A stretch of 64,000 nucleotides of DNA. It comes from Alphaproteobacteria bacterium (GTDB lineage Bacteria; Pseudomonadota; Alphaproteobacteria; Caulobacterales; Aquidulcibacteraceae). The position numbers and the translations under genes were made by a program. Each line of letters begins with the position of its first letter. Position 1 is the first letter of the stretch. The notes beneath the pieces are model-generated. The model saw nothing but the letters and a program-made list of their open reading frames with translations. It was not told the origin of the DNA and did no database searches. The stretch covers positions 128,196 to 192,195 of the forward strand of contig WGNI01000011.1 of assembly GCA_016124655.1 (NCBI GenBank). The letters are read 5' to 3'. Below, one piece after another: positions 9,065 through 18,055 of the stretch.

Positions 9065-10072
9065 TCAAAAGACGCTGTGCTCGCCGCGCTCCAGCGAGAC
9101 TTCGCCGGCGACAAGACGCGCATAGTGGTCAAATAGCGTGTCCTGCCCCGTGACGGGCGTGGCGTCTGCGTCGTATCGACCAGTTTCGGGGTCCAGCACA
9201 AGCATGGATTCCGTCGCGTAGTAGCGGCCGATGCGTGCAAGCTCAGCCTTGGCGCGCAGGGGCGGATACACCGCGCCAATGCCAGACAGCGCCCCGATGA
9301 TTGCGTCCATCATGGCATAAGGCACATGCGCGAAACGCGGTTCGCGGCCCATCAGCGCAAACAGCATTTCGCCTTGCTCGCGCGGCGTGATCGCGGGACC
9401 TGGTCCGCCGATGGGCAGCACACGATTGCGCAGCGTCGGATCGTCGATGCACGCGGCCAAATAGGCGCCCAAGTCGCCATCGCTGATCGGCTTGCACGCT
9501 GTCTGCTTGCCGTCGCCAAAGACGAGGTAGGGTTTGCCCGCTCTCACGCGCTCGATTTGGCCAGACAGGGATTTGAAGAACGCCGTGGGTCGGACGATGG
9601 AATAGTCGAGTCCCGAGTCTATCAGCTCTCTTTCGAAGGCGAGTTTGGCTTGTTGAAAGGCGAGGCGAGGCTTTTGCACGCAGATCGCGGACAGCAGCAC
9701 GACATGCGAGACGCCAGCTGCTTTCGCTGCGCCGAGTGCGCGAGCATTTGCCTGATAATCGACGGCCCATGCGTCCTTCGGCGTCCCGTTGCGCGACGCC
9801 ATACAGGACACCAACGCATCGAATGCCTCGCCACGGAATCCGTCCCGCGCAAGCGACTCGGGGTCCGTTGCTTCGCCGAACCGCACCGTCGCGCCGTCGA
9901 ACATGCCTGGCGTTCGGTCGTGCCGGGGCCGGACGAAACAGACGACGTCGTGGCCGCGCGCATGCAGGGCTCGTACTGTGGCTTGGCCGATCGTGCCGGT
10001 CGCGCCCAGGACGAACACGCGCCGCGGGATTGCGGAGGCCTCGGTGTGGAGGGGCAACTCTGGGGCGGTCAT
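9065..10072 (-). CDS. bciA: Divinyl (bacterio)chlorophyllide a 8-vinyl reductase, BciA-type
   Basis: 335 residues with an extended-SDR Rossmann start (FVLGATGTIGQATVRALHAR). Long stretches match the BciA/DVR family as I know it: LLSAICVQKPRLAFQ.AKLAFE, YSIVRPTAFFKSLSGQIE, CKPISDGDL, LPIGGPGPAITPREQGEMLF, IGRYYATESMLVLDPETG and a C-terminal DTLFDHYARL. BciA reduces the C8 vinyl group of divinyl chlorophyllide with NADPH during (bacterio)chlorophyll synthesis. No other pigment or photosystem gene is visible in the window, so its context is odd. The ATG at 10072 gives the canonical N-terminus; a GTG at 10102 is possible. Divergent from iorA. Confidence 0.85.
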   Translation of the reverse strand: MTAPELPLHTEASAIPRRVFVLGATGTIGQATVRALHARGHDVVCFVRPRHDRTPGMFDGATVRFGEATDPESLARDGFRGEAFDALVSCMASRNGTPKDAWAVDYQANARALGAAKAAGVSHVVLLSAICVQKPRLAFQQAKLAFERELIDSGLDYSIVRPTAFFKSLSGQIERVRAGKPYLVFGDGKQTACKPISDGDLGAYLAACIDDPTLRNRVLPIGGPGPAITPREQGEMLFALMGREPRFAHVPYAMMDAIIGALSGIGAVYPPLRAKAELARIGRYYATESMLVLDPETGRYDADATPVTGQDTLFDHYARLVAGEVSLERGEHSVF

Positions 10073-10247
10073 TCGGCGTTCAGTACGATCACCTGGGCGC
10101 ACGCGGTTCGGCGCGTCTGCACACGGGGTTTAGCCCGCCAAAGGCGGAAGTGCATCCGGCGAGAACGGGCTGTCGCCGTCGACCATCCGGTTGCGCCTTT
10201 GCTTCGAAATCGACAATATCCTGGTTCGTGCAGATGGGGACTGATCC

Positions 10248-10739
10248 ATGGCGACACTGACTGTGAACGGCGAGGCTCGGACGGTCGACGTCGATCCGCA
10301 AATGCCGTTGCTCTGGGCGATCCGGGAGCACCTGAAATTGCCGGGTACGAAGTTCGGCTGTGGCATCGCGCAGTGCGGCGCATGCACAGTGCACTTGAAC
10401 GGCGCGCCGGTCCGCGCATGCTCCGTGCCGCTCTCGGCCGCGGACGGCGGGGAAGTCACGACTATAGAAGGCGTCGCTGGCCAGGACGGCGCATTGCACG
10501 CGGTGCAGCAGGCGTGGATTGATGTGCAGGTTCCGCAATGCGGCTACTGTCAGTCCGGCCAGATCATGTCGGCCGTCGCCTTGTTGCGCGACAAGCCGAA
10601 CCCCACCGATGCTGACATCGACGCGGCGATGCGCGGCAACATCTGTCGATGCGGCGCCTATGGCCGAATTCGCGCAGCCATCAAGGCCGCGGCAAGCCAA
10701 ACGCCATCGCGCGCAGCCGGAGGCTCAAACCATGGGTAA
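10248..10739 (+). CDS. iorA: Isoquinoline 1-oxidoreductase-type small subunit, (2Fe-2S) protein
   Basis: A 163-residue small subunit of a molybdenum hydroxylase that passes electrons from the Mo subunit through two [2Fe-2S] clusters. The plant-ferredoxin-type cluster is Cys38, Cys43, Cys46 and Cys58 ([16 protein letters not shown]). The second cluster uses CGYCQSGQ (Cys98, Cys101) and CRCGAYGRI (Cys133, Cys135). An ATG at 10248 follows a short leader. It overlaps iorB by 8 bases, indicating coupled synthesis of the two subunits. The absence of a separate FAD subunit fits the IorAB class, which hands electrons to membrane cytochromes. Confidence 0.93.
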   Translation: MATLTVNGEARTVDVDPQMPLLWAIREHLKLPGTKFGCGIAQCGACTVHLNGAPVRACSVPLSAADGGEVTTIEGVAGQDGALHAVQQAWIDVQVPQCGYCQSGQIMSAVALLRDKPNPTDADIDAAMRGNICRCGAYGRIRAAIKAAASQTPSRAAGGSNHG

Positions 10740-12936
10740 GTGGACGCGCAGAGGGCTCATCGCAGCAGGCGTTTTGACAGGCGGCGCATTTGCCGTGGGC
10801 GTCGGCATCCGCGAAGGCCATCGCGCGCCCCGGCTGGCGGGCATGGTCGCCGGAGAAGGCGAGACGCTTGTGAACGTTTGGGTGAAGCTCGCTCAAGACA
10901 ATACGATCACCGCAATCGTGCCGCACTCGGAGATGGGTCAGGGCGTCTTCACGGCGATGGCGCAGATGCTTGCCGAAGAGATGGACGCCGATTGGGAACA
11001 CGTGACGTTTGAGCAGGCGCCGGCGCATGAGGCGTACGCGAACTATCCGCTCGGCAAAGGCTACTTGCTCGGAGACATCCGAGTTCCCGGTTTGGTGGCG
11101 GATTCTTTGAATGGCGGAATGTTGCGCGTGGCGCAAAACATGTCGCTGCAGATCACCGGCGGATCCACCGCAGTCCGTTTCACCGGTCAAACCGGCATGC
11201 GCGTCGCCGGCGCCGCCGCGCGCGAAATGCTCGTCCGCGCCGCCGCGCGCGAGTGGGGCGCGCCGGCCGCCGAGATCCGCACCGAGAAATCGCACCTGTT
11301 CCACGACGCTTCCGGGCGAACGGCGCCGTATGCGACGTTTGCCGCTGCGGCTGGGGCGATGTCGCCGCCGGTGCAGCCAAGGCTGAAATCGCGGGAGCAG
11401 TATGCCCTGATGGGACAATCCGCGAAGCGCCTGGACATTCCCGCAAAAGTCGACGGCAGCGCGGTGTTCGCGATCGATGTCGACTTGCCGGACATGGCGT
11501 ACGCTGCGGTCGCCGGTCCCCCGGTGTTCGGCGCCCGCGTCACGCGCCTTGACGATGCCGCCGCAAAGGCGATGCCCGGAGTTCGCGAAGTCATCAATGA
11601 AGGCGATTTCGTTGCTGTTGTGGCGGATGGCTATTGGCGCGCGGAGCAAGCGATTGCGGCGTTGGACATCGCCTGGACGCAGACGGGTCGTGAGACCCTG
11701 GGTCAAGACGCAATCTACGCCCAATTCCGCACTGACATGGCGCGCGCTGTCGAAACCGGTCAGGAACAGCGTGACGTGAGATCTGGCGATGCGCGCGGCG
11801 CAGCGGCGGCTGCGTCGCAGCGTGTGGAGGCGGAATATTCGGTGCCGTACCTCGCGCACGCGGCGATGGAGCCCATAAACGCAGTGGCGCATGTAAAGGA
11901 CGGCAAGGTCGATCTCTGGATCGGTCACCAAAACCCGTTGGGCGCACGCGACGCGATCGCGAAGGCGCTGGGCTATGACAGGCACGCCATCACCGTGCAC
12001 ACGTGCTTCCTGGGCGGAGGGTTTGGCAGAAAATCGGAAGCCGATTACCCCATCATGGCCGTGCGCATCGCGCAGCGGTTCAATCATCCCGTGAAGATGA
12101 TCTGGTCGCGCGAGCAGGACATCCGCCAGGACTTTTATCGCCCGGCCACTACAGCACGCGTCATTGCCGGTCTAAGCGAAGACAACATGCCCGTGAGCTG
12201 GGACTACCAATTCGTCCACAAGAACGATCCCGTAGAAGCGACTCACATTCCTTACGCGATCGAGAACCAGTTCATTCATTTCGCTGAAACGGAAAATCCA
12301 ATTCGGTTCGGCCCCTGGCGTTCGGTGGACCACACCCAGCACGGCTTTTTCATCGAGTCCTTCATCGACGAACTCGCCCATGCCGCGCAGCAGGATCCCG
12401 TTGCCTTTCGCCGTACGCTTCTTGTCGACAAGCCTCGGCATATCGCGGTGTTGGACGCCGTGGCGGAAATGTCGGGATGGGGCCGGCCGATGCCGGACCA
12501 GCGCGGCCTTGGCGTGGCGCTGGTCGAGAGTTTCGGCACCATCGTGGCCGAGATTGTCGAAGTTGATGCATCGGGCGCGGTTCCGCGTGTGGTGAACGTT
12601 TGGGCGGCTGCGGACGCGGGCTTTGTCGTCAATCCCGACGGCTTCACCGCGCAGATCGAAAGCGCCGTCATTTATGGCCTGACCGCCGCGCTCTACGGGA
12701 ATATCTCGGTGGAGAACGGCGCGGTCGTGCAGTCGAATTTTCACGACTATCCCATGCTGCGCATGGATGATGCGCCGGCCATAGCGGTGCGTATCATCAA
12801 CAGTGACGCCAATTTTGGCGGCGGCGGCGAACCGGGCACGCCGCCGGCCGCGCCGGCGCTCGCCAATGCGATTTTCGCCGCCAAGGGCCAACGCATCCGA
12901 GCCTTGCCGCTGGCGGGCGGCGGCCGCCTCGCGTGA
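10732..12936 (+). CDS. iorB: Isoquinoline 1-oxidoreductase-type molybdopterin large subunit
   Basis: A 734-residue Mo-binding subunit of the xanthine oxidase family. An N-terminal [18 protein letters not shown] segment looks like a twin-arginine signal, as is common in this subgroup, so the heterodimer is probably exported folded and bound to the inner membrane. [20 protein letters not shown], the [14 protein letters not shown] molybdopterin loop and the C-terminal [20 protein letters not shown] (with the catalytic Glu) are intact. The true substrate may be an aldehyde or an N-heterocycle. Start at 10732 inside the end of iorA. Confidence 0.92.
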   Translation: MGKWTRRGLIAAGVLTGGAFAVGVGIREGHRAPRLAGMVAGEGETLVNVWVKLAQDNTITAIVPHSEMGQGVFTAMAQMLAEEMDADWEHVTFEQAPAHEAYANYPLGKGYLLGDIRVPGLVADSLNGGMLRVAQNMSLQITGGSTAVRFTGQTGMRVAGAAAREMLVRAAAREWGAPAAEIRTEKSHLFHDASGRTAPYATFAAAAGAMSPPVQPRLKSREQYALMGQSAKRLDIPAKVDGSAVFAIDVDLPDMAYAAVAGPPVFGARVTRLDDAAAKAMPGVREVINEGDFVAVVADGYWRAEQAIAALDIAWTQTGRETLGQDAIYAQFRTDMARAVETGQEQRDVRSGDARGAAAAASQRVEAEYSVPYLAHAAMEPINAVAHVKDGKVDLWIGHQNPLGARDAIAKALGYDRHAITVHTCFLGGGFGRKSEADYPIMAVRIAQRFNHPVKMIWSREQDIRQDFYRPATTARVIAGLSEDNMPVSWDYQFVHKNDPVEATHIPYAIENQFIHFAETENPIRFGPWRSVDHTQHGFFIESFIDELAHAAQQDPVAFRRTLLVDKPRHIAVLDAVAEMSGWGRPMPDQRGLGVALVESFGTIVAEIVEVDASGAVPRVVNVWAAADAGFVVNPDGFTAQIESAVIYGLTAALYGNISVENGAVVQSNFHDYPMLRMDDAPAIAVRIINSDANFGGGGEPGTPPAAPALANAIFAAKGQRIRALPLAGGGRLA

Positions 12937-12948
12937 CGCCGCGCGCGA

Positions 12949-13632
12949 CTATCTAGGCGTTTTGCGATTTGTGCTTGGCCGCTGATGTGCGCAGCCGTCG
13001 AGGAAAAGATTCACCGCCGTCTCGACGATGCGATCAACCTCCCTGCGCGAGAGCGTGAGCCCAAGAAGCGCGTGGCGCCGGCGCAAGGCAATCGCCAGTT
13101 CGATGAACAATTGCGTGCCAAGCGCGACGTCCCCAAGACCAGGCAGGAGGCCATCGGCTTTCAGCCGCGAAAGCGTTTCGTGCACGTCCTCCACCGCCAC
13201 GCCCTGCATTTGCACCGTCAGCGGCGCGAGATCGGGAAATTGATGCACTTCCGATAAGATCAAGCGGATCAACCCGGTGACGAGCGGAGAGACGGTCGTG
13301 TCGCCAATCTCTCGCGCCAGCCTGATCAAGATCGCGCGGGGCTCGGCGCCGCGCTCGCCCGCGCTGGCGACGCCGCGTGCCTTCGATTCATCCAGCAGCC
13401 GCAGAAACACCGCGCGCAGCATGTCTTCCTTGTTGTCGTAGCGTGCGTAGATCGTCTTTCGTGACGCCCCGGCCGCCGTGGCGATGGCGTCCATTGTGGC
13501 GTTGGCGAATCCCTCTGTGACGAACACGTGCTGCGCCGCGTCCAGAAGCCTGTCTTCCAGCCCGGCGGCTTCATTGGCCGTCAATCGCCCAGGTCCGCGT
13601 TGAACGATCTGTTTTTTGACGCTTTTTTTCAT
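12949..13632 (-). CDS. TetR/AcrR-family transcriptional regulator
   Basis: A 227-residue one-component repressor. The N-terminal DNA-binding domain reads LLDAAQHVFVTEGFANATM.AIATAAGASRKTIYARY, a standard TetR helix-turn-helix with the recognition helix in SRKTIYARY. The C-terminal helices form the ligand/dimer domain with a typical TetR_C FIELAIALRRRHALLG section. The ATG at 13632 has AAGG 6 bases upstream, better than the in-frame ATG at 13638. It converges on iorB and diverges from the flavin monooxygenase, whose shared intergenic region holds a perfect 22-bp dyad, so the monooxygenase is its likely target. Confidence 0.9.
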   Translation of the reverse strand: MKKSVKKQIVQRGPGRLTANEAAGLEDRLLDAAQHVFVTEGFANATMDAIATAAGASRKTIYARYDNKEDMLRAVFLRLLDESKARGVASAGERGAEPRAILIRLAREIGDTTVSPLVTGLIRLILSEVHQFPDLAPLTVQMQGVAVEDVHETLSRLKADGLLPGLGDVALGTQLFIELAIALRRRHALLGLTLSRREVDRIVETAVNLFLDGCAHQRPSTNRKTPR

Positions 13633-13690
13633 GCCCATCCTTGCCGCCCAAATCAGTCGCTTCGCCGGCGGCCGCGGCGCGTCGGCAATC

Positions 13691-13712
13691 AAAGATACAA
13701 TAGCGTATCTTT
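13691..13712. promoter_or_regulatory. Perfect 8+6+8 dyad, probable TetR operator
   Basis: AAAGATAC at 13691-13698 and its exact reverse complement GTATCTTT at 13705-13712 flank a 6-base spacer. It lies between the divergent TetR gene and the flavin monooxygenase gene. A TTGACA hexamer begins 6 bases downstream (13718-13723), so bound repressor would cover the -35 region reading toward the monooxygenase. Confidence 0.72.
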
Positions 13713-13798
13713 TTGTATTGACAAAGGAACAAATGTGTTTCTTTCTTCGACGAACCAAAGAGACGATCATGTTTCTTTGAGCCTGAGGAGCGGCGCCC

Positions 13799-15004
13799 AT
13801 GCCCCAAACAGAGCTTCCCCCTTCTGCAGAGGTCGCCATCGTCGGCGCAGGGCCGACAGGACTGGCGCTGGCGATCTCCCTGGCTCAATCCGGCGTCGAC
13901 GCTGTGGTGATCGACAAGCTTGCGTGCGGGCAAAACAGCTCTCGCGCGACGGTGATCCACGCGCATACGCTGGAGGCGTTGCGCCCGCTCGGCGTCGCCG
14001 AAGCGCTGAGCGAGGCCGGCCTGAAGCTGACCCGCTTCAAGATGTGCGATCGTGACCGCGTTTTGATGCGGCTGCAATTCAATCGATTGCCCTCCGAGTA
14101 CGCGTATCTTTTGATGCTTCCGCAGAACGTCACGGAAGCAATTCTAACGGCGCGACTGGAAGCGCTCGGCGGACGCGTGCATTGCGGCGTCGCTGCAACT
14201 GCGATCGAACAGTGCGGATCGCATGCGCGCGTGTGGATTGACGCAGGCGGCGGCCAGAGCCGGGCCCTCGACGCAACCTATGTTGTGGGCGCGGATGGCA
14301 TGCACTCAGTCGTGCGAGAGGCTGCGGGCATCGCATTCGACGGCGGGCAATATGCTCAATCCTTCGTTCTCGCGGACGTCAAAATGCATTGGCCCGCCGG
14401 TCGTACAACGGTGACGCTGTTCTTCGCGCGGGAAGGGCCGCTCGTCATCGCGCCTTTGCCGAATGGTGACTTCCGCATCGTTGCGGCGATGGCCGACGCG
14501 CCCGAGTGTCCCGATGCAGGCGACGTGCAGTCAATTCTTGACGCAAATGGCCCCGCTGCGGAGCGCCTTCAGATTGAGGAGGTGGTGTGGAGCTCACGTT
14601 TCCGCATTCATCATCGGTTGGCCAAGGCGTATCGCAACGGCCGCCTGCTGATCATGGGCGACGCCGCGCACGTGCACAGCCCCGCCGGCGGTCAAGGCAT
14701 GAATACAGGTCTTGTCGATGCGGCTGTCCTGGGGCGGCTCCTCGCTTCGGTCGTACGCGGCGCTCAGCCCGACCATGCGCTCGACGAATACGAATCCTTG
14801 CGCCGGCCCGCCGCGCGTAAGGTGTTGGTTCTCGCCGGCCGTCTGACGGACATGGCGATGACGCGCGGCGCCTTCGCGCGGGCCGCCCGCAATGCCCGAC
14901 TGTCATTGATGAATTGCGTCCCGCCCGTGAAGCGCGCGATGACGATGAACCTGTCCGGCCTCAGCCGTCGCCATCAGGCCGAATGCGCCGGCGAGCGCGT
15001 CTGA
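13799..15004 (+). CDS. FAD-dependent aromatic hydroxylase-type monooxygenase
   Basis: A 401-residue flavoprotein of the PHBH/UbiH/PheA class that hydroxylates aromatic or lipophilic substrates with NAD(P)H and O2. The first ADP-binding loop is AIVGAGPTGLALAISLAQSG, the middle VVGADGMHSVVREAAGI is the DG motif, and GDAAHVHSPAGGQGMNTGL is the second FAD motif. GAGGAG lies 8 bases before the ATG. No C-terminal thioredoxin-like domain of the TfdB/PheA hydroxylases is present, so the protein is the short form. Regulated, most likely, by the divergent TetR gene through the dyad at 13691. Confidence 0.88.
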   Translation: MPQTELPPSAEVAIVGAGPTGLALAISLAQSGVDAVVIDKLACGQNSSRATVIHAHTLEALRPLGVAEALSEAGLKLTRFKMCDRDRVLMRLQFNRLPSEYAYLLMLPQNVTEAILTARLEALGGRVHCGVAATAIEQCGSHARVWIDAGGGQSRALDATYVVGADGMHSVVREAAGIAFDGGQYAQSFVLADVKMHWPAGRTTVTLFFAREGPLVIAPLPNGDFRIVAAMADAPECPDAGDVQSILDANGPAAERLQIEEVVWSSRFRIHHRLAKAYRNGRLLIMGDAAHVHSPAGGQGMNTGLVDAAVLGRLLASVVRGAQPDHALDEYESLRRPAARKVLVLAGRLTDMAMTRGAFARAARNARLSLMNCVPPVKRAMTMNLSGLSRRHQAECAGERV

Positions 15005-15071
15005 AAGCGTTTGCCGCGGAAGGTAAACGATTGCGCCGGCGTGAAACCAAAATCGCGAGTCCGTTATGGAG

Positions 15072-15106
15072 GGGAGCGCTTCTTGGGTAAACCAAGGAGC
15101 GCTCCC
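15072..15106. other. 35-nt two-tier hairpin
   Basis: Outer arms GGGAGCGCT (15072-15080) and AGCGCTCCC (15098-15106) pair perfectly. After one mismatch an inner CTTGG/CCAAG stem closes a GTAAA loop. It lies between the monooxygenase stop and the BTAD regulator start. There is no T-run, so it may be a factor-assisted terminator, an RNA structure in the regulator's leader, or a DNA-binding dyad. Confidence 0.5.
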
Positions 15107-15188
15107 GCTCACCCGCGACGCCCCGCGGCGAAACCGTTGGAAACGCGCGCAAGCGGCGCCATAGTCGCGCCAGAGGGCCTTTCGCGCC

Positions 15189-17135
15189 ATGGCCGACGCA
15201 AGACAGTCCGACCTCAAGATACGACTCTTGGGTCCGTTGCAGATCGAGCGAGGCGGGAGCCTGCTTCAGGTCCCGTCGTCGCGAAAGGCGCGCGCCATCC
15301 TGGGGTATCTGGTGATGTCGCCGCGGCCGGTGACGCGCCAGCGCCTGTGCGATCTGTTTTTCGATGCGCCCGACGATCCCCGGGCGTCGCTGCGCTGGAC
15401 GCTGTCGAAGCTCCGCGCGCTTGTCGACGAGCCGGACGTCGCGCGCCTTGTCGGCGGTCGGGACGTCATATCGTTTTCCGCTGAAGGCGCGTCAGTCGAT
15501 GTGATCGAGGTCTTGCGGCCAAGCCCCGGCGCGGATGCGCCCAATATGACAGGCGCGTTTCTGGAAGACGCGGAACTGCCGGAGCGCCAGGATTTCATGA
15601 TCTGGTTGCAGGCCGCGCGCGATGAATTGCGTGTCGCCGGCGCGTCACGGTTGAGAGACGCGCTGACGGCCGCTGATCTCAATCCCGAGCGGCGGCTCAC
15701 CATCGCGCGGCAATTGCAGGCGCTGGAGCCGCTGGATGAGGTAGGCCTTACCGCGCTCGTCCAAGCCTTGACGCACTTGGGCCGGTTGGATGCAGCGCGT
15801 GAAGCGGTTGCGGACGCCGAGCGTGCGTTTCGCCGCGCGGGGATGCGCGCGCCGTCATCGCTGCGCGCGATCTCTTCCGCGCGCGCCCCCGATCCGCCAC
15901 AGCCGCCCCCGGCGCCGGCTGCGCCTGCCGCTGCGCGCACGGTGTTGGACATGCTCCCGCGCGTGGCGATTGCGCCATTCCAGAACTATAGCGGCGACGC
16001 GATCTCGGAAGACGTGATGCAAGGTTTCCTTGAATCCGTCATTCACATGGTGTCGCGGTTTCGCTTCATGCGGGTTTTGTCCGCGGAGGCGGGCACAGCG
16101 CTGCAATCCGGGATGCGCGATCCCAGCGCTTCGCATCTGGGCGCTGAATATCTGGTCGGCGGCAGCATCATGGCGCGCGGGCAGGTCCTGCGGCTGCGCT
16201 ATCGCGTTGTCGATGCGCGTAGCGGCGCATTGCTGACCAGCGGAGACATCGATGCGCCGGCGCTGTCGCCTGCTGCATTGCTGACGGACCTTCCCGAACA
16301 GCTTGCCCCCCACATTGCCCAGCATTGCATGGAGCTCGAGCGCACCAGGGCGTCCGCGCTGGACGAGTCTGCGCGCACCGCCGCCGATCATTATTTTCGC
16401 GGTCTGCGCTGCGCGTACTTCACCATTGAGCCCGATTTCGACGCCGCGTCGCGGGCGTTTCAATCCGCGCTCGCGGCCGCCCCCAATTTCGCCGCCGCGA
16501 TGGCTGCGTCCGCGCACTGCAACGCCTTGTTGCTCAAGACGAGAGATCCTGAGGTTCGCAAAGCCACCGTCGCCCAGGCGCACGCAGCCATCGCGCTGGC
16601 GCCCGACGACGCATTTGCGCTCTCGCTCGCGGCTTGGAGCTTGGTTCAAGCGGCGCAGGACGTGGAGCCGGCGCTGCGCGCATCGGAACTGGCCATTCGC
16701 CTCAATCCGCTCGCCCTCATCGTCTGGAACGTCAATGCGTGGATCCGCGCGATGGCGGGAGAGGTGGAAACGCCGCTCGAGCGGTGGGACGAGGCCGAGC
16801 GCTGCAGCCCCATGGGCGGCAGCCTGGACCTGGTCTATTCCGGCCGGGCGCTGTGCCTCTGGATGGCCGGCCGGTACGACGAGTCCCTGTCCTGGGCCAA
16901 GCGCAGCCTGGAGCGGACGCCCAACAATCCGGGCGGCCTGACCGCGGGATTGGCGGCTGCGGCCGTGCTGAACGACAAGGATGCGCTGCAGGACTTCACC
17001 GCCCGCCTTATGCATCACTATCCCCAAGGGGCTGATTCCCCGGTGATTCAGAGCGTACCCATCGTTGCGCCCGGCAAACGAGAGGCGATCCTGCGCGCCG
17101 TGCGCGAGGGCGTGGCGGCCGCCCAATCCGGCTAG
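15189..17135 (+). CDS. BTAD/SARP-like regulator with TolB-like and TPR domains
   Basis: 648 residues. Residues about 8-100 form an OmpR-type winged helix as in SARP/DnrI regulators (IRLLGPLQIERGG; RKARAILGYLVMSP; RQRLCDLFF; SLRWTLSKLRALVD), followed by a bacterial transcriptional activator domain to about 220. A Pro/Ala-rich linker leads to a section like the TolB/adenylate-cyclase-associated sensor domain (VAIAPFQNYSGD.ISEDVMQGFLESV; GAEYLVGGSIMARGQVLRLRYRVVDA). The C-terminal 250 residues are TPR-like Ala-rich helices. Such multidomain regulators are cytoplasmic and bind DNA. It may control the small genes and efflux operon just downstream. No signal or ligand can be named. Confidence 0.78.
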   Translation: MADARQSDLKIRLLGPLQIERGGSLLQVPSSRKARAILGYLVMSPRPVTRQRLCDLFFDAPDDPRASLRWTLSKLRALVDEPDVARLVGGRDVISFSAEGASVDVIEVLRPSPGADAPNMTGAFLEDAELPERQDFMIWLQAARDELRVAGASRLRDALTAADLNPERRLTIARQLQALEPLDEVGLTALVQALTHLGRLDAAREAVADAERAFRRAGMRAPSSLRAISSARAPDPPQPPPAPAAPAAARTVLDMLPRVAIAPFQNYSGDAISEDVMQGFLESVIHMVSRFRFMRVLSAEAGTALQSGMRDPSASHLGAEYLVGGSIMARGQVLRLRYRVVDARSGALLTSGDIDAPALSPAALLTDLPEQLAPHIAQHCMELERTRASALDESARTAADHYFRGLRCAYFTIEPDFDAASRAFQSALAAAPNFAAAMAASAHCNALLLKTRDPEVRKATVAQAHAAIALAPDDAFALSLAAWSLVQAAQDVEPALRASELAIRLNPLALIVWNVNAWIRAMAGEVETPLERWDEAERCSPMGGSLDLVYSGRALCLWMAGRYDESLSWAKRSLERTPNNPGGLTAGLAAAAVLNDKDALQDFTARLMHHYPQGADSPVIQSVPIVAPGKREAILRAVREGVAAAQSG

Positions 17136-17257
17136 CCGCCGCGGGCCCGTTTTTTTCGTTCTAACGCTTTTCCAACGCTGACCCATCCGCGGCCGACAAC
17201 GCCCGGGGTCCAGTTTGCGCTCTGTCAGCGGCTTTCGCTGCACGGAGTTGAAAACAC

Positions 17258-17593
17258 ATGACGCGGTCGTCAAACCAGGAAGCGAGCAGCGCGTGGCCGC
17301 CGCCGCCGACCCCTTGCCCCGCCGGCGACGTCAGCTGGCTCGATTGCGGCGCGACAACCATCGAAAGCGCCTTGGGCGATGTGTCCGCCCTCGCTGCGGC
17401 GCTCGGCGGTCAGATCGAAACCCTTGAGCGCGCGCCCGGCTTTGCCGTGGTCGAAGCGCATCTGCCCAACACGGCGGTCCTCAAATTCAAAGGCGCGTTG
17501 GCGCTTGCGGGGGCGAGCTTCAGCCCGCCGCGGCGCAGCGACGGCGTGCTCGTCTTCATTCTCTCAAGCCAGCCCGGAAAGGCCGCGTCATGA
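17258..17593 (+). CDS. Hypothetical protein, 111 aa, coupled to a thioredoxin-fold partner
   Basis: I do not recognise this small protein. It is soluble, with a Pro-rich N-terminus (WPPPPTPCPAGD) and two Cys near positions 20 and 29. An alternating hydrophobic C-terminal half (FAVVEAHLPNTAVLKFKGAL.. VLVFILSS) looks alpha/beta. Its stop overlaps the next gene's start as ATGA, so the two products probably work together. One possibility is a distant resemblance to hydrogenase accessory pairs of the HyaE type, given the partner; the evidence for that is thin. Confidence 0.6.
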   Translation: MTRSSNQEASSAWPPPPTPCPAGDVSWLDCGATTIESALGDVSALAAALGGQIETLERAPGFAVVEAHLPNTAVLKFKGALALAGASFSPPRRSDGVLVFILSSQPGKAAS

Positions 17594-17970
17594 ATACGGT
17601 TCAAAACTCGCGCACCCGTCAGCCGGTCATGGAGCGGTCCATGCAACGCGTGTCGCCGGAAAACGTGTCCGACCTTCTCACGCAAGACGCCCGCACCGTC
17701 CTATTGTTCGGCGCGCCGCATGGCGAAAGCGTGATGGCGCAGGCCGTCGTGTTCGCCGAAGCCTGGGTCGAACATCGCGCCGAAGCTGCCTTTGGCTATG
17801 TCGACGCCGCCGAACACGTCGCGCTGGCCCGCAGCTTCGGCGTGCGCGTGTTGCCGACAACGCTCGTCCTGGACCGCTCCGAAATTGTTGCGCGGTTCGA
17901 AGGGCGATGCAGCGGCGCCGCCATCGCCTCAGCGCTCTTTGCGCCACCCGACGCACGCGTCGCCGCCTAG
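17590..17970 (+). CDS. Thioredoxin-fold protein lacking the CxxC active site
   Basis: 126 residues. The C-terminal section FGYVDAAEHVALARSFGVRVLPTTLVLDRSEIVARFEG follows the thioredoxin pattern (beta-3, helix, the cis-Pro loop VLPT, beta-4/5), but the redox CxxC is absent; the equivalent region reads FGAPHGES. That combination is seen in HyaE/HupG-type hydrogenase chaperones and other binding-only thioredoxin relatives. Translation is coupled to the upstream 111-residue protein. No hydrogenase genes lie in the window, so a chaperone or scaffold role for another exported protein is equally possible. Confidence 0.62.
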   Translation: MNTVQNSRTRQPVMERSMQRVSPENVSDLLTQDARTVLLFGAPHGESVMAQAVVFAEAWVEHRAEAAFGYVDAAEHVALARSFGVRVLPTTLVLDRSEIVARFEGRCSGAAIASALFAPPDARVAA

Positions 17971-18055
17971 TCGACCTTCCACGTCCCGGCACGCCACGCC
18001 TGGCGGTCCGCCGCTGAACCATCCGTCTTGTCTTGTCCAAACCGGAGTCTTTGTC

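Noticed and set aside
17128-17160. Intrinsic terminator after the BTAD regulator
   Set aside because: A T7 run is present, but I could not draw a stable stem directly before it.
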